From contig NC_010681.1 of the NCBI RefSeq assembly GCF_000020125.1, forward strand, positions 2,666,001 through 2,730,000: a stretch of 64,000 bases of DNA. The letters run 5' to 3'. The position numbers and the translations under genes are program-made. Under the pieces are notes generated by a model. The model had not been told where the DNA came from. It made no database searches and saw only the letters and a program-made list of their open reading frames with translations. This stretch comes from Paraburkholderia phytofirmans PsJN (GTDB taxonomy: Bacteria; Pseudomonadota; Gammaproteobacteria; Burkholderiales; Burkholderiaceae). How positions within the stretch are numbered: position 1 is the first letter of the stretch; each line of letters starts with the position of its first letter. Shown here piece after piece: positions 8,777 to 18,185 of this stretch.

Positions 8777-9151
8777 ATGCAATCGATGGAATCAATCAAC
8801 GCGGAGTTCGAGAGGCAAAACGCGACGAAAGTCAGATTATCCCGCTTGTCCCTCGACGAGAAGACGCGAGCGCTCGCCAAGTTCCGCAACCGCTTCGTAT
8901 GGTCATTGCTTTACACCTCACTGGGAATCTATTTCGGCCTGTTGATTGCAGTACTGGAGTTTCCTGGCGCGATGTCCCTGTCCGTCTACGGCGAGCTCAA
9001 TCTTGGACTGCTCGCGGTAGTCGTTCAGTTCGCGCTCACGATCGCTACCTTCTGGGCCTACTGCGCATGGGCCGAGCGAGTCTACGACCCGAAAGCGGCC
9101 GAGTTGCTTCGCAGCGCGTTTGCACATTCGAACGGTGATCGCCATGAATAA
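8777..9151 (+). CDS. DUF485-like small membrane protein, symporter partner
   Basis: 124 residues with a polar N-terminus and two membrane segments (about 48-68 and 82-104), ending in a basic/acidic tail (YDPKAAELLR). The shape and position match YjcH/DUF485 proteins, which are encoded directly upstream of ActP-type acetate symporters. GGAGGAGA before the ATG is a strong ribosome site. Its stop overlaps the symporter start by 8 bp (9144-9151), so the two are translationally coupled. The family call relies on both topology and context. Confidence 0.75.
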   Translation: MQSMESINAEFERQNATKVRLSRLSLDEKTRALAKFRNRFVWSLLYTSLGIYFGLLIAVLEFPGAMSLSVYGELNLGLLAVVVQFALTIATFWAYCAWAERVYDPKAAELLRSAFAHSNGDRHE

Positions 9152-10730
9152 TCTGATCAGTCACGGCGGGCTCCGAATCATCGCCTTTGTGGGCTTTATC
9201 GGACTCAGCCTCGTTCTCACCGGATGGAGCGCTCGCCGATCGCGCGGAACCTCCGGATTTTTCGTGGCCGGACGCAATCTGTCGCCGTTTCAGAATGGCC
9301 TCGCGCTGGCGGGGGACTTTATGTCCGCCGGTTCGTTTCTCGGTGTGACGGGACTCGTTTCCCTGTTCGGATTCGACGGCATCGTGTATCAGGTCGGCTT
9401 TATCGCCGGATGGATCATGATCATGCTGATTGTCGCCGAACCGGTCAGAAACTGCGGCAAATACACTCTCTCCGATGTGGTCGCACTGCGTTTGCGCAGC
9501 CGCGGCGTGCGAGCAGCCACATCGGTCTCTTCGCTGATCACTTCGTTAGCCTATCTACTCGCGCAACTCGTTGGCGGGGGTGCACTAGCCAGTCTGCTAT
9601 TGCCGATCGGCACCAACGCGGCGATCGTGCTAATCGGCATACTCATGATCGCGTATGTGCTGTTCGGCGGAATGGTGGCCGCGACTTACGTGCAGATCGT
9701 CAAAGCCGTCCTCGTCTGGACTGCCGGCGCGGTGCTCGTGCTGCTCGCTCTCGCGCATTTTTCCTTCGACGTGGGTGCGCTATTCAATAAGGCACGCCTT
9801 TCGTCGCTGCATCCGGCGCAGTACTTCGTGCCGGGCGGCTACTTCAAGGATCCGCTGGATACGCTGTCGCTCACGCTCGCCCTGGCGTTGGGCACAGCAG
9901 GACTGCCGCACGTCATGACCCGATTTTACACGGTGCCGTCCGCCGTCGCGGCGAGAAAGTCCGCGAAAATTGGCCTGATCGTGATGACGTCTTTTGCGGT
10001 AATGATGATCTTGCTCGGATTTTCCGCCACCGCAATCGTGGGACCTGCAGCAATTCTCGCCACACATAGTTCAGGAAATAGCGCCATTACGCTGCTCGCC
10101 ACGACACTCGGCGGCGGTGCGGGGTCTGCCGGCGGCGAACTTCTTCTCGCCTGCGTGTCGGCCATTGCCTTCGCGACGATCCTTGCGGTTGTCTCGGGCA
10201 TCATGATTTCCTCGGCCTCGACTATCTCCCACGACATCTTCGGCCAGCTCTTCTCGGCGTCTCGCGACAAGGAGCGCCGGCAGGTCGTGATCGCGAAGAT
10301 CGCCACGATAGTCTTTGGTATCGCCGCGATGGGACTCGCGCTGCTCGTCAAGACGTTCAATGTCGCGTTTCTCGTGGGGCTCGCGTTCGCCATTGCGGCA
10401 AGCGCAAACCTGCCCGTGATTCTCTTCTCGATGTACTGGCGGCGTTTTACGGATCGCGGTGCTGTAGCCGCGGTGCTCGCCGGCACCCTTTCCTCGATTG
10501 GACTCGTACTGCTGGGGCCGGCCGTGATTGGCGCGAAAGGCATCATCTTCAAGGATTCCACCCCGCCTTTCTGGCTCTCGAATCCCGGTCTGTTCAGCAT
10601 TCCGGTGGGCTTTATCGCGGGCTGGATCGGATCGGTCACGACAAGCCAGAACGCCGCCGACACTTCCTTTGATGCCCAGCAACTTCGAATGCTAAGCGGC
10701 CTTGGCGCGGAAGCCGCGTCGGAACACTGA
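9144..10730 (+). CDS. Sodium:solute symporter, ActP-like (acetate/short-chain organic acid)
   Basis: 528 residues from the ATG at 9144, with about 13 hydrophobic segments. GDFMSAGSFLGVTGLVSLFG followed by DGIVYQVGFIAGW, and GKYTLSDVVALRLRSR, are typical of the ActP branch of the SSS family. TAGLPHVMTRFYTVPSAVAAR is the conserved cytoplasmic loop. It would import a carboxylate with Na+, presumably the substrate of the CoA transferase, hydratase and FAH genes upstream. Its start lies inside the DUF485 gene. The substrate is inferred only from operon content. Confidence 0.9.
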   Translation: MNNLISHGGLRIIAFVGFIGLSLVLTGWSARRSRGTSGFFVAGRNLSPFQNGLALAGDFMSAGSFLGVTGLVSLFGFDGIVYQVGFIAGWIMIMLIVAEPVRNCGKYTLSDVVALRLRSRGVRAATSVSSLITSLAYLLAQLVGGGALASLLLPIGTNAAIVLIGILMIAYVLFGGMVAATYVQIVKAVLVWTAGAVLVLLALAHFSFDVGALFNKARLSSLHPAQYFVPGGYFKDPLDTLSLTLALALGTAGLPHVMTRFYTVPSAVAARKSAKIGLIVMTSFAVMMILLGFSATAIVGPAAILATHSSGNSAITLLATTLGGGAGSAGGELLLACVSAIAFATILAVVSGIMISSASTISHDIFGQLFSASRDKERRQVVIAKIATIVFGIAAMGLALLVKTFNVAFLVGLAFAIAASANLPVILFSMYWRRFTDRGAVAAVLAGTLSSIGLVLLGPAVIGAKGIIFKDSTPPFWLSNPGLFSIPVGFIAGWIGSVTTSQNAADTSFDAQQLRMLSGLGAEAASEH

Positions 10731-10775
10731 CGCGAGAAAGCACACTCTACTTATTTGTCCAGCAAGGAGACAACA

Positions 10776-11369
10776 GTGATTAACTTACGTACTGCCGCTT
10801 CACGAGTTGCATTGTCTATAGCGGCAACTGCCGCGATCAGCATGAACGTGTTCTGCGCGCAAGCGGTCGCGGCGACCGTCGAGGTATCGGAAACAAAGAC
10901 GATTATCGATCACGTGACCGTCTCTTCCAGCAAACCCTACGCTGCCGTCAAACAGGATCTGGAGAGCCGTCTCGGCCGACTCGACGATCATATCCGCACG
11001 CTTCTGAAGCAGGACAAGGTCGACGAATTGCGTACCGCCCTTCAGAAAGCCGCAGGCAACGACGGCCTTGTGATTCATTACATCGGTCTGCATGGAGATT
11101 GGCTTGTATTGAAAGGACAGCGCAGGAACGGCACCGAGTATTTCACCGGCAATATTCTCACCGCGACCGAAATGACCAGCGTCAATATGGCGGCGGGACT
11201 GTACGCGCCATTGCGTATCATGGTCTACGAAAACGCACAGGGCGGCACGACGATCGAATACGATAAGCCGTCGACCCAACTGAGCCAGTTCCACAGCGCC
11301 CAGATCGACGTACAAGGCCGCTCGCTCGACGACAGGCTAGCGAAACTATGTGCTTCGGTATTGCAATAG
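10776..11369 (+). CDS. Exported DUF302-like protein
   Basis: 197 residues starting at GTG 10776, chosen because AAGGAG lies at 10763-10768. A signal peptide covers about 1-33 (AALSIAATAAISM-type core, cleavage near AVAA-TV). The mature part (SKPYAAVKQDLESRLGRLD, then IHYIGLHGDWLVLKG and a C-terminal segment ending in DRLAKLCASVL) resembles DUF302 proteins, whose biochemical role is unclear. It is the last gene of the catabolic cluster, 45 bp after the symporter. Confidence 0.7.
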   Translation: MINLRTAASRVALSIAATAAISMNVFCAQAVAATVEVSETKTIIDHVTVSSSKPYAAVKQDLESRLGRLDDHIRTLLKQDKVDELRTALQKAAGNDGLVIHYIGLHGDWLVLKGQRRNGTEYFTGNILTATEMTSVNMAAGLYAPLRIMVYENAQGGTTIEYDKPSTQLSQFHSAQIDVQGRSLDDRLAKLCASVLQ

Positions 11370-11397
11370 CAACGTACGGGATCTGATGGGTCAATGA

Positions 11398-11553
11398 GCC
11401 ACGCTGCCAGACACGCCGCGTCTGGTGATTCGCTACGAGGAAGATATCGTCGATGGTCTGGAGAAAGCCCCTGAGGCATTTCCCGGCACGCTGGAGGGGC
11501 GTACCTTCGGCGAGGTGGTGGCGCGGGTCGCGGACCCGGTCGGGTTCGACTGA
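11398..11553 (+). pseudogene. C-terminal remnant of an NADP-dependent oxidoreductase (MDR family)
   Basis: A frame without a start codon, bounded on the left by TGA at 11395, encodes about 51 residues ending at TGA 11551. Its core, YEEDIVDGLEKAPEAFPGTL, followed by EGRTFGEVVARVA, is the typical C-terminus of the zinc-independent NADP-dependent oxidoreductases. The intact family member at 12838-13863 ends with the matching but clearly different segment (VDGFEQLPAALNSLFEG). No catalytic or Rossmann part precedes it, so this is a decayed or deleted gene copy. Confidence 0.7.
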
Positions 11554-11720
11554 TCGAAGTGGCTGCAAACTCAAGGGGTAGAGGCCGGCGCCAGGCCTGG
11601 CCCAAGCTTGGCCACGAAGCGAACGCGCTCCCAGCGCGTTCCACGATATGCTAACTTAGCGCGTCCAGGCGCCAGTCGCGTCGAACCACTGCTTACCCCA
11701 AGACTGTAGTTTTCCTCTGT

Positions 11721-12692
11721 ATGCCGTCCTCAACCAAGATGTCGCGCCTTCCCCCTCTCAACGCGCTGCGGGCATTCGAAGCCGCCGCTCGTCATCTCAA
11801 CTTCCGTGTCGCTGCAGAGGAAATAGGCGTCACTCAAGGTGCGGTTGCTCAACAGGTGCGCAATCTCGAAGATGTGCTTGGACATCAGCTATTCGATCGC
11901 GTACCACGCGGGCTCGCACTAACTGCCAACGGTTCGATTTACTTCTCATCGGTGCAGCGCGCGCTGACGATCATCGCGAATGCAACGGAAGCGCTAGCGC
12001 ACCGGGCATCGAGTTTGACGGTCAGCACGACGCCTTCATTTGCGTCGAAATGGCTTATCCCACGGCTGGCGACGTTTACGGACGCCCATCCGTCCATTGA
12101 AGTGCGCGTGATCGCGGATCAACAACTCTCGACTTTCAAGGGCGACGGTGTCGATATCGCAATCCGCCACGGCAAGCCGCCTTTCGGTAAAGGACTAGCT
12201 GCCGATCCACTCTTTCCGGTCGATATCTATGCCGTGTGCAGCCCTTCATTGGCCGACGCGAGACGACCACTTAAAAAGCCGTCCGATCTGAAGCGTCACG
12301 TCTTGCTGCATGATTCACATAACCTGTGGCCCGAATTTCTCGAAGCGCTGAACGAGGGAGGACATGTCGATGCGAGTAAGGGTCCTCGATTCAGCCAGTC
12401 CGCCCTTGCAATCGATGCCGCGATATCGGGTCAAGGCATCGCTCTGACGAGCGAACAACTCGTGGAACGGGATCTTGCCGCCGGCCGCCTGTGCCGCCTC
12501 TTTGATTTCGCGCTGCATCTCTCGCTCGGCTATTATGTCGTCTATCCCGAGGACCGGCGCGACTCCGAGACTATTCGGGCGATGCGAGATTGGCTGATCA
12601 CGCAGGCTCGATATGAACTAAACGTAGCGGCAACAGCAAAGCGATCGCGACGAGGCAGTAGAAAAACTACTGCCAAGCCGGACAAATTATGA
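11721..12692 (+). CDS. LysR-family regulator, GcvA-like
   Basis: 323 residues. The N-terminal HTH begins with LPPLNALRAFEAAARHLNF and VTQGAVAQQVRNLEDVLG, and the GcvA-type effector domain begins at STTPSFASKWLIPRLATF. The C-terminal 20 residues are very basic (KRSRRGSRKTTAKPDK). It lies 145 bp upstream of the NADP-dependent oxidoreductase on the same strand and downstream of the oxidoreductase remnant, so it may have controlled both. No effector can be assigned. Confidence 0.9.
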   Translation: MPSSTKMSRLPPLNALRAFEAAARHLNFRVAAEEIGVTQGAVAQQVRNLEDVLGHQLFDRVPRGLALTANGSIYFSSVQRALTIIANATEALAHRASSLTVSTTPSFASKWLIPRLATFTDAHPSIEVRVIADQQLSTFKGDGVDIAIRHGKPPFGKGLAADPLFPVDIYAVCSPSLADARRPLKKPSDLKRHVLLHDSHNLWPEFLEALNEGGHVDASKGPRFSQSALAIDAAISGQGIALTSEQLVERDLAAGRLCRLFDFALHLSLGYYVVYPEDRRDSETIRAMRDWLITQARYELNVAATAKRSRRGSRKTTAKPDKL

Positions 12693-12837
12693 TTCGACGG
12701 CGGCTGTCCATAAAATTAAAATATCGGCGCACGAATGTCTCGCCTCGTTGAATCCGTCATACCCGCATCGCAACGGCTTCGCGCGACTCAAGGGAATCGT
12801 TCCCACGTCATCGCAATTCGCACCGGAAATCCAATCC

Positions 12838-13863
12838 ATGAACGCACCCTATTCGAATCGTCAATGGTTCTACGTAAAACGTCCCACGAGTCGCGTTGGA
12901 TCGGAACACTACGAGCTTCGTGAAAGCGAAATCTCAGGACCGTTGGCGGCGAACGAAGTGGTTGTCCGCGCGCGGTATATCAGCGTGGACCCGTACATTC
13001 GCATCCAGCAGCACGAGCGCAATACGTATGACGTACCGCATCCCCTCGGCATCGTGCAACGCTCCGGTGTCGTAGGTGAAGTAGTCGAGTCGGCCAGCCC
13101 GCTGTTCGCCAAAGGCGACTGGGTGTCGGCTTATTCGGGTTGGCAGTTATATGCACGGTGCCATCAGAGCGAACTGACCAAACTCGATCCGGCAAGCGCG
13201 CCGGTTTCCACGGCACTCGGTGTGCTCGGCATGCCAGGGCGTATCGCGTGGTTCGGCCTCATGGAAGCCGGCCGGCCGCGCCCTGGCGATACCCTGGTCG
13301 TTTCCGGCGCGGCCGGGGCCGTCGGCTCGCTGGTTGCACAGTTCGGGAAAAAGGCGGGCTGCAAGGTCGTGGGCATTGCCGGTGGTCCAGACAAGTGCCG
13401 ATTCCTGCTCGACGAACTGAAACTGGATCGCGCGGTCGATTATCGGGAACACAAGACGCACAAAGACTTGACGAGCACACTGATCGAGGCCACCGGAGGG
13501 GTGGACGTTTATTTCGACAACGTCGGCGGCCCGATCACAGATGCCGTGATCCCGCTTATCAAGCGCCGGGCCCGCATCGTGATTTGCGGAGCAATCAGTC
13601 AATACGACGGTGGTTTGGACACGCCGGACATGGGCCCGCGATTTTTACAGCACATGCTCTTTCAACGCGCCACCATCCAGGGCGTGCTGGCCAGAGACTA
13701 CATCAATCGTATGGACGAAATGGTGGCGCAAGTGGCGCCTTGGGTTAAGAGCGGTGAGATTGTATTCAAGGAGACTTTCGTCGACGGGTTCGAACAACTG
13801 CCTGCCGCGCTGAATAGCCTGTTCGAAGGCGGCAACATCGGCAAGTTGCTCGTGAGGGTTTGA
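12838..13863 (+). CDS. NADP-dependent oxidoreductase, MDR (2-alkenal reductase/CurA) family
   Basis: 341 residues from the ATG at 12838. GroES-like N-domain with VRARYISVDPYIRIQQ, followed by the nucleotide-binding domain with VVSGAAGAVGSLVAQFGKK (about 155-172) and YFDNVGGPITDAV. No structural or catalytic zinc cysteines are evident, as in zinc-independent enone/alkenal reductases that use NADPH to reduce activated double bonds. The upstream frame lacks family features, and GGAA precedes this start. It is probably controlled by the adjacent LysR. Confidence 0.9.
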   Translation: MNAPYSNRQWFYVKRPTSRVGSEHYELRESEISGPLAANEVVVRARYISVDPYIRIQQHERNTYDVPHPLGIVQRSGVVGEVVESASPLFAKGDWVSAYSGWQLYARCHQSELTKLDPASAPVSTALGVLGMPGRIAWFGLMEAGRPRPGDTLVVSGAAGAVGSLVAQFGKKAGCKVVGIAGGPDKCRFLLDELKLDRAVDYREHKTHKDLTSTLIEATGGVDVYFDNVGGPITDAVIPLIKRRARIVICGAISQYDGGLDTPDMGPRFLQHMLFQRATIQGVLARDYINRMDEMVAQVAPWVKSGEIVFKETFVDGFEQLPAALNSLFEGGNIGKLLVRV

Positions 13864-13950
13864 AAAGAATTCGTTTAGCGCCTGTAGAAGGGTCAAGAGC
13901 CGCGAGTAGCCATCAGTCGAAGCCCGGATCAAAGTTATGTGAGTTCGACA

Positions 13951-13971
13951 GCCCGGTGTTAGTCACCGGGC
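13951..13971. terminator. Stem-loop between convergent genes
   Basis: GCCCGGTG (13951-13958), a 5-nt loop, then CACCGGGC (13964-13971) form a perfect 8-bp GC-rich stem. It lies in the 144-bp gap between the rightward oxidoreductase and the leftward amidohydrolase. There is no U-tract, so it may be a weak bidirectional terminator or only an mRNA-end stabiliser. Confidence 0.4.
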
Positions 13972-14007
13972 CCAGCGCTTCACGCAGAGCGGCGCACACG
14001 GCGCATG

Positions 14008-15459
14008 CTAGTAATGGCTGCGCCGCCAAAGCGTCGACGGCGCGTCGAGCAGGTGACGCAAGCCGCTGCGCTCGAGCATCTGTTCCGCGGCCGCGGTGAC
14101 GCGTTCCAGTATCTCGCCTTCATCGACCGACAACACGCGGCCCTCCTCCATCAGTATCTTGCCGCCGACCATCGTCATGCACACGTCGCCGGCATTGGCG
14201 AAGCACGTGACGCGATACACCGGCATGTTCATCGGCATCATGTGCGGCTTGAACAGGTCGACGAGAATGATGTCGGCCAGCTTGCCGGTTTCGAGCGACC
14301 CCAAACTGTCGTCGAGCGACAGCGCCTTCGCGGCGTCGATGGTGACCATTTCCAGAACCTTGCCGTGCGGCAGCACGTCCGGATCGCCGAAATGCCGGCG
14401 ATGGTAATGCATGCATTGCCACATATGGCGGAACATGTCGTAGCCGCGATCGGGCGCCGCGCCGTCCGAGGCGATCGCCACGTTGACCCCGGCGTCGAGC
14501 AACTCCGGCACCGGACAGCGTCCGATGATCGACATGATCGCGCTGGGATTGTGCACGATCGATGCGCCCGTCTCGACACAGGCCGCGATGTCGTCCTCCG
14601 TCAAATCGATTGCGTGCGACATGAAGGATGTTTCGTTCAGCAGTCCCAACTCGCGATGGGCAAAGGCGAGCGTGCCGGCCCGATGTCCGTCCTGGGTGAA
14701 GCGCAGCCCGCGTTCGCGGGCAAGCGCCATGTATTGCCCGGCCTGAGCGCGAAATTCCCGCTCGTACGCGGCCTGCTCTGGGTAGTGCTGCGGTGCATAG
14801 ACGGGCAAGGTCAGCGCAATGCCGATGCGGCCCTTCGCGTCGCCGTGGCACGTGTCGACGATTTCCGTGCAGACTTCGTACATGGTATCGAAATCGATTT
14901 CCCGCGTTACGCTGCCGTCCGCTGTATAGCGGGTATAGGCACGCGGCGCGGGCGGACGCGACGGACCGACCGCCACGAGCGAGCGGGTGCCCGTTCTGAC
15001 CACCGCGTCGCAATGACGTCGCGCGTACACCGGATCGTCGACGCGCATGATCGAATTCCCTCCGCCAAGCAGAGACACGCCGGTCGTCACGCCGGCCTGC
15101 AGACGCTCGAGCGCCGCCAGGTGCGACTCCACTTCCCAGAATGTTTCGTCGGACGCTCGCGTGTAGATCGTCTCGCACGCATCGGTCCACGCATCGCCGT
15201 CCGCGCCGCCGATGGTTCGGAGCATCGCATGGCCGGCGTGCGCGTGCGCATCGATCAACCCAGGTAGCACGGCCTTGCGGCGCGCGTCGATCACGCGATC
15301 CGCGCAGAATTGCGACGCAAGCGCCGATGTATCGCCGACCGCGACGATGCGCTCGCCCTTCACCGCGACTGCGCCATCTTCGATCACACGGCGTTGCGAA
15401 TCGACAGTGATCACACAGCCGTTTTTGATCAGTACATCGACCCGTTCCCGATTGTCCAT
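14008..15459 (-). CDS. Amidohydrolase, TRZ/ATZ (chlorohydrolase/deaminase) type
   Basis: 483 residues from the ATG at 15459, chosen over an ATG at 15483 because GGAGAGGA sits at proper distance. Metal-site motifs are present: GLIDAHAHAGH (HxH), a mid-protein histidine region around SHAID, and IASDGAAPDRG (metal/catalytic Asp). The C-terminal beta-strand domain has KLADIILVDL. Family members hydrolyse C-N bonds of ring amines (guanine, cytosine, triazines). It is last in a leftward operon after a second amidohydrolase and a symporter. The substrate is unassigned. Confidence 0.88.
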   Translation of the reverse strand: MDNRERVDVLIKNGCVITVDSQRRVIEDGAVAVKGERIVAVGDTSALASQFCADRVIDARRKAVLPGLIDAHAHAGHAMLRTIGGADGDAWTDACETIYTRASDETFWEVESHLAALERLQAGVTTGVSLLGGGNSIMRVDDPVYARRHCDAVVRTGTRSLVAVGPSRPPAPRAYTRYTADGSVTREIDFDTMYEVCTEIVDTCHGDAKGRIGIALTLPVYAPQHYPEQAAYEREFRAQAGQYMALARERGLRFTQDGHRAGTLAFAHRELGLLNETSFMSHAIDLTEDDIAACVETGASIVHNPSAIMSIIGRCPVPELLDAGVNVAIASDGAAPDRGYDMFRHMWQCMHYHRRHFGDPDVLPHGKVLEMVTIDAAKALSLDDSLGSLETGKLADIILVDLFKPHMMPMNMPVYRVTCFANAGDVCMTMVGGKILMEEGRVLSVDEGEILERVTAAAEQMLERSGLRHLLDAPSTLWRRSHY

Positions 15460-15504
15460 GCGTGAAGTCCTCTCCGTGTGCATTGTCCTTCTGAAGCCGT
15501 CACA

Positions 15505-16710
15505 TTACGCCGCCGCGACCAGCTCACCATTGCGCGCGACGATGCGCCCGTTGGCCACCACCAGCTTGCGCCTCGGCCGGGCGACCACCGCTTGCGCGAT
15601 GGTTTCCGCGTCGACCAGCACGAGGTCCGCCCTCGCGCCGGCATGCAGCCCGTAGTCGTGAAAGCCGCAGCCGCGCGCCGCCGCTGTACTGACGCAGTCG
15701 AATGCGATGGCCAGTTCGTCGTCGCGGCGCATGTCGTAGCGCAGGCCGATCAACATCGCGCGTTCGAGCATGTCGGGCGAGCCATACGGCGACCAGGTAT
15801 CGCGAATGCCGTCGTTGCCGCCAAAAATAGTGATGCCTCTTTCCCGGCAGATCTTTAGTGGCGGAACCGGACGCGACGGCGGCGCCGAGGTCAGGAGCGC
15901 CACATTCAGACGCGCAATCCGTTCGAGCAGCACGTCGCGTTCGCGCTCCGGCAATGCACCCAGACAGAACCCGTGGCTGACCACGACCTGCCCTTGCATG
16001 CCCAGCGCCTCGACACGATCGAGCAGCAGTTTGAGGCTGAATGCGCCCACCTCGCCGGGCTCGTGCAGATGGATATCGATCGGCTTGCGATAGCGTTCGG
16101 CGAGCGCGAACGTCAGGTTCAGCGACGCGACCGGATCGCCGTCTATCAAGGCCGGATCGAGCGCGCCGAGCACGTCCGCGCCGTCGGCGAGCGCGCGCTC
16201 CAACAGTTCATCCGTTCCCGGACGGCCCAATACGCCCGACTGCGGAAATGCCACGATCTGTATGTCGAGCATGTCGCGCATCGTCTGCCGGGTCTGCAGG
16301 ACGCCTTCGAGGTAGCGCAAACCCGCGTCGGTATCCACGTCCACATGCGTACGCAGGCGCGTGGTGCCCGCCTGCACGAAGGCACGCGCAAGCGCGAGCG
16401 ACTGCGCGCCCGCGTCGTGCCCCGACTCCTTGCGCCAGCGCCGCTCATTGTTGATCCTGTCGAGCAGCGTCGCGCCGACCTCGTTGCGATACCACGGCCT
16501 GCCCCAGTTGGTTTTGTCGAGATGCGTGTGCCCTTCGACGAAGCCAGGCAGCAGCAACGCGCCGCCGCCGTCTTCCATAACGGCGCCTGGTTGCGCCGCG
16601 AGGTCCGGGCCGAGAGCGGCGATGCGGCCGTCGGCGATCGACACAGCCACCGTCTGGCCGTCGGCCAGCCGCACATTGGAAATGACGAGAGAAGAATGAG
16701 AAGAAGTCAT
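15505..16710 (-). CDS. Amidohydrolase, cytosine deaminase-like
   Basis: 401 residues. LLPGFVEGHTHLDKTNWGRP contains the HxH-x-DK signature of the CodA branch; DIHLHEPGE, VVSHGFCLG and FGGNDGIRDTWSPYGS supply the remaining metal and substrate ligands of cytosine/isoguanine deaminase-like enzymes. Its ATG overlaps the symporter stop by 4 bp (16707-16710), so synthesis is coupled to transport. Sequence motifs alone do not separate cytosine deaminase from related lactam or hydantoin hydrolases. Confidence 0.88.
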   Translation of the reverse strand: MTSSHSSLVISNVRLADGQTVAVSIADGRIAALGPDLAAQPGAVMEDGGGALLLPGFVEGHTHLDKTNWGRPWYRNEVGATLLDRINNERRWRKESGHDAGAQSLALARAFVQAGTTRLRTHVDVDTDAGLRYLEGVLQTRQTMRDMLDIQIVAFPQSGVLGRPGTDELLERALADGADVLGALDPALIDGDPVASLNLTFALAERYRKPIDIHLHEPGEVGAFSLKLLLDRVEALGMQGQVVVSHGFCLGALPERERDVLLERIARLNVALLTSAPPSRPVPPLKICRERGITIFGGNDGIRDTWSPYGSPDMLERAMLIGLRYDMRRDDELAIAFDCVSTAAARGCGFHDYGLHAGARADLVLVDAETIAQAVVARPRRKLVVANGRIVARNGELVAAA

Positions 16711-18185
16711 GTCGATTCGATTGAAGTAGCCATACGGGCCCGCACTGCGCGCTGCACGGCGCTGATCGCAATGAAAACCACCGCGTTTGCGAATAGCGCC
16801 ACGAGTCCGGGATTAATGGACGTCAACGTGGCCGGCGCGCCGGGAAACAGGGACGCAAGGGTCACGCCCCGCCAGCTTACGAGCGCTAGCACGATGGCGC
16901 CAGCGACAATCCCTCCGAACGCGGCCTCGCGCGTGCCAAACGGACGCTTCAGGAAACTCGACGCGAGCATTGGAAGCAGTTGCGTGAGCAGGCTCGACGA
17001 AAAGATCGCCAGCGTGACAAAGGTGGCCCCGCCGACCAGCGTGAAATAGACCACCACCAGCGTGAATAGAGGCAGCGCAATACGGGCGACGCGAGCGACC
17101 TGCTGCTCGGTGGCGCGCGGCGCGAAGCCTTCGCGATAGATGTTGCGCGCGATCGTCGTCGACGCGTTGAGCATGATCAGCGAACCCGGCACGAGCGCGG
17201 TGAGCAGCCCGGCGCCGCCGACAATGCCGACGAACCACGGCGCGAAAGTCTGCTTGACGAGACGAAGCAGCGCCAGATCGGTTTGCGCGCCCTCCAGCCC
17301 GTGAACCGTCAGGATGGCGGCAAAGCCGACGAGGAACAGGAAGGCGATCAGCACCTGATAGATCGGCATCATCACCACGTTGCGGCGCAGCGCCTTCGCG
17401 TCACGGGCCACATAGACGGCCGTGAAGCCGTGCGGGTACAGGTAGTAGCCGAGCGAAGTCAGCAGGATCGTCGAGTTGTACCAGCTCAGGTTGAAGCCGT
17501 GTTCGGGCATCCGCAGCAGTTCGGGATGCACCTCGTTGATGCGCGTGAACATGGCGCCGATGCCGCCGTAATAGTGCAGCGGCAGATAGAGGCCGAGGAA
17601 GATGGCCAGCCCGAGGATCAGCACGTCCTTCACCACCGCGATGCTCGCGGAACCGTGAATGCCCGACACGGTCATGTACACCGTCATCAGAATCGCGCTG
17701 ATCCAGATCGCGACGGCCGGCGGGATCGTGCCGTACGACATCTCCGACACGATGATGCCGAGCCCGCGCAACTGGATGATCAGCAGCGATACCATCGCGA
17801 ATACGGCGACGATGGACACGAGCACGCCGATACTACGGCTCTCGTAGCGCGACGCGAAGTAGTCGGCGAACGAGACCAGGTTGCGTTCTTTCGAATAGCG
17901 CCAGATGGCGGGCAGCATCCAGTAGCCGATCACGTACGCGAGACAGCCGTACGACAGGATGTAGAAAGCGGGAATGCCTTTACTGTAGGTCCAGCCGCTC
18001 GCGCCGAGAAACGTGAAGGTCGAGAATGCTTCACCGGCCATCAGCAGGAAGGTAAGCAGCGAACCGAAGCCGCGGCCGCCGACTGCCCATTGTTCGAGAC
18101 TCAGCTTCTTGCCGCGACGGGCGAACAGTCCGATCCCCAGTGCGAACGCAGCGAACAGGATGATGATGACCAGCGCTACGTTCAT
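16707..18185 (-). CDS. Sodium:solute symporter (SSS family)
   Basis: 492 residues, about 13 membrane segments. LSLEQWAVGGRGFGSLLTFL followed by LMAGEAFSTFTFLGASGW is the SSS start; LRGLGIIVSEMSYGTIPPAVA and GLLTALVPGSLIMLNASTT are also typical of this family. It probably imports the heterocycle or amide used by the two amidohydrolases. ATGA overlaps couple it to DUF3311 upstream (18182-18185) and to the deaminase-like gene downstream. Confidence 0.9.
   Translation of the reverse strand: MNVALVIIILFAAFALGIGLFARRGKKLSLEQWAVGGRGFGSLLTFLLMAGEAFSTFTFLGASGWTYSKGIPAFYILSYGCLAYVIGYWMLPAIWRYSKERNLVSFADYFASRYESRSIGVLVSIVAVFAMVSLLIIQLRGLGIIVSEMSYGTIPPAVAIWISAILMTVYMTVSGIHGSASIAVVKDVLILGLAIFLGLYLPLHYYGGIGAMFTRINEVHPELLRMPEHGFNLSWYNSTILLTSLGYYLYPHGFTAVYVARDAKALRRNVVMMPIYQVLIAFLFLVGFAAILTVHGLEGAQTDLALLRLVKQTFAPWFVGIVGGAGLLTALVPGSLIMLNASTTIARNIYREGFAPRATEQQVARVARIALPLFTLVVVYFTLVGGATFVTLAIFSSSLLTQLLPMLASSFLKRPFGTREAAFGGIVAGAIVLALVSWRGVTLASLFPGAPATLTSINPGLVALFANAVVFIAISAVQRAVRARMATSIEST

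Noticed and set aside
14005-15267. 420-codon rightward open frame opposite the amidohydrolase
   Set aside because: Shadow frame; the opposite strand has complete amidohydrolase motifs and a ribosome site.
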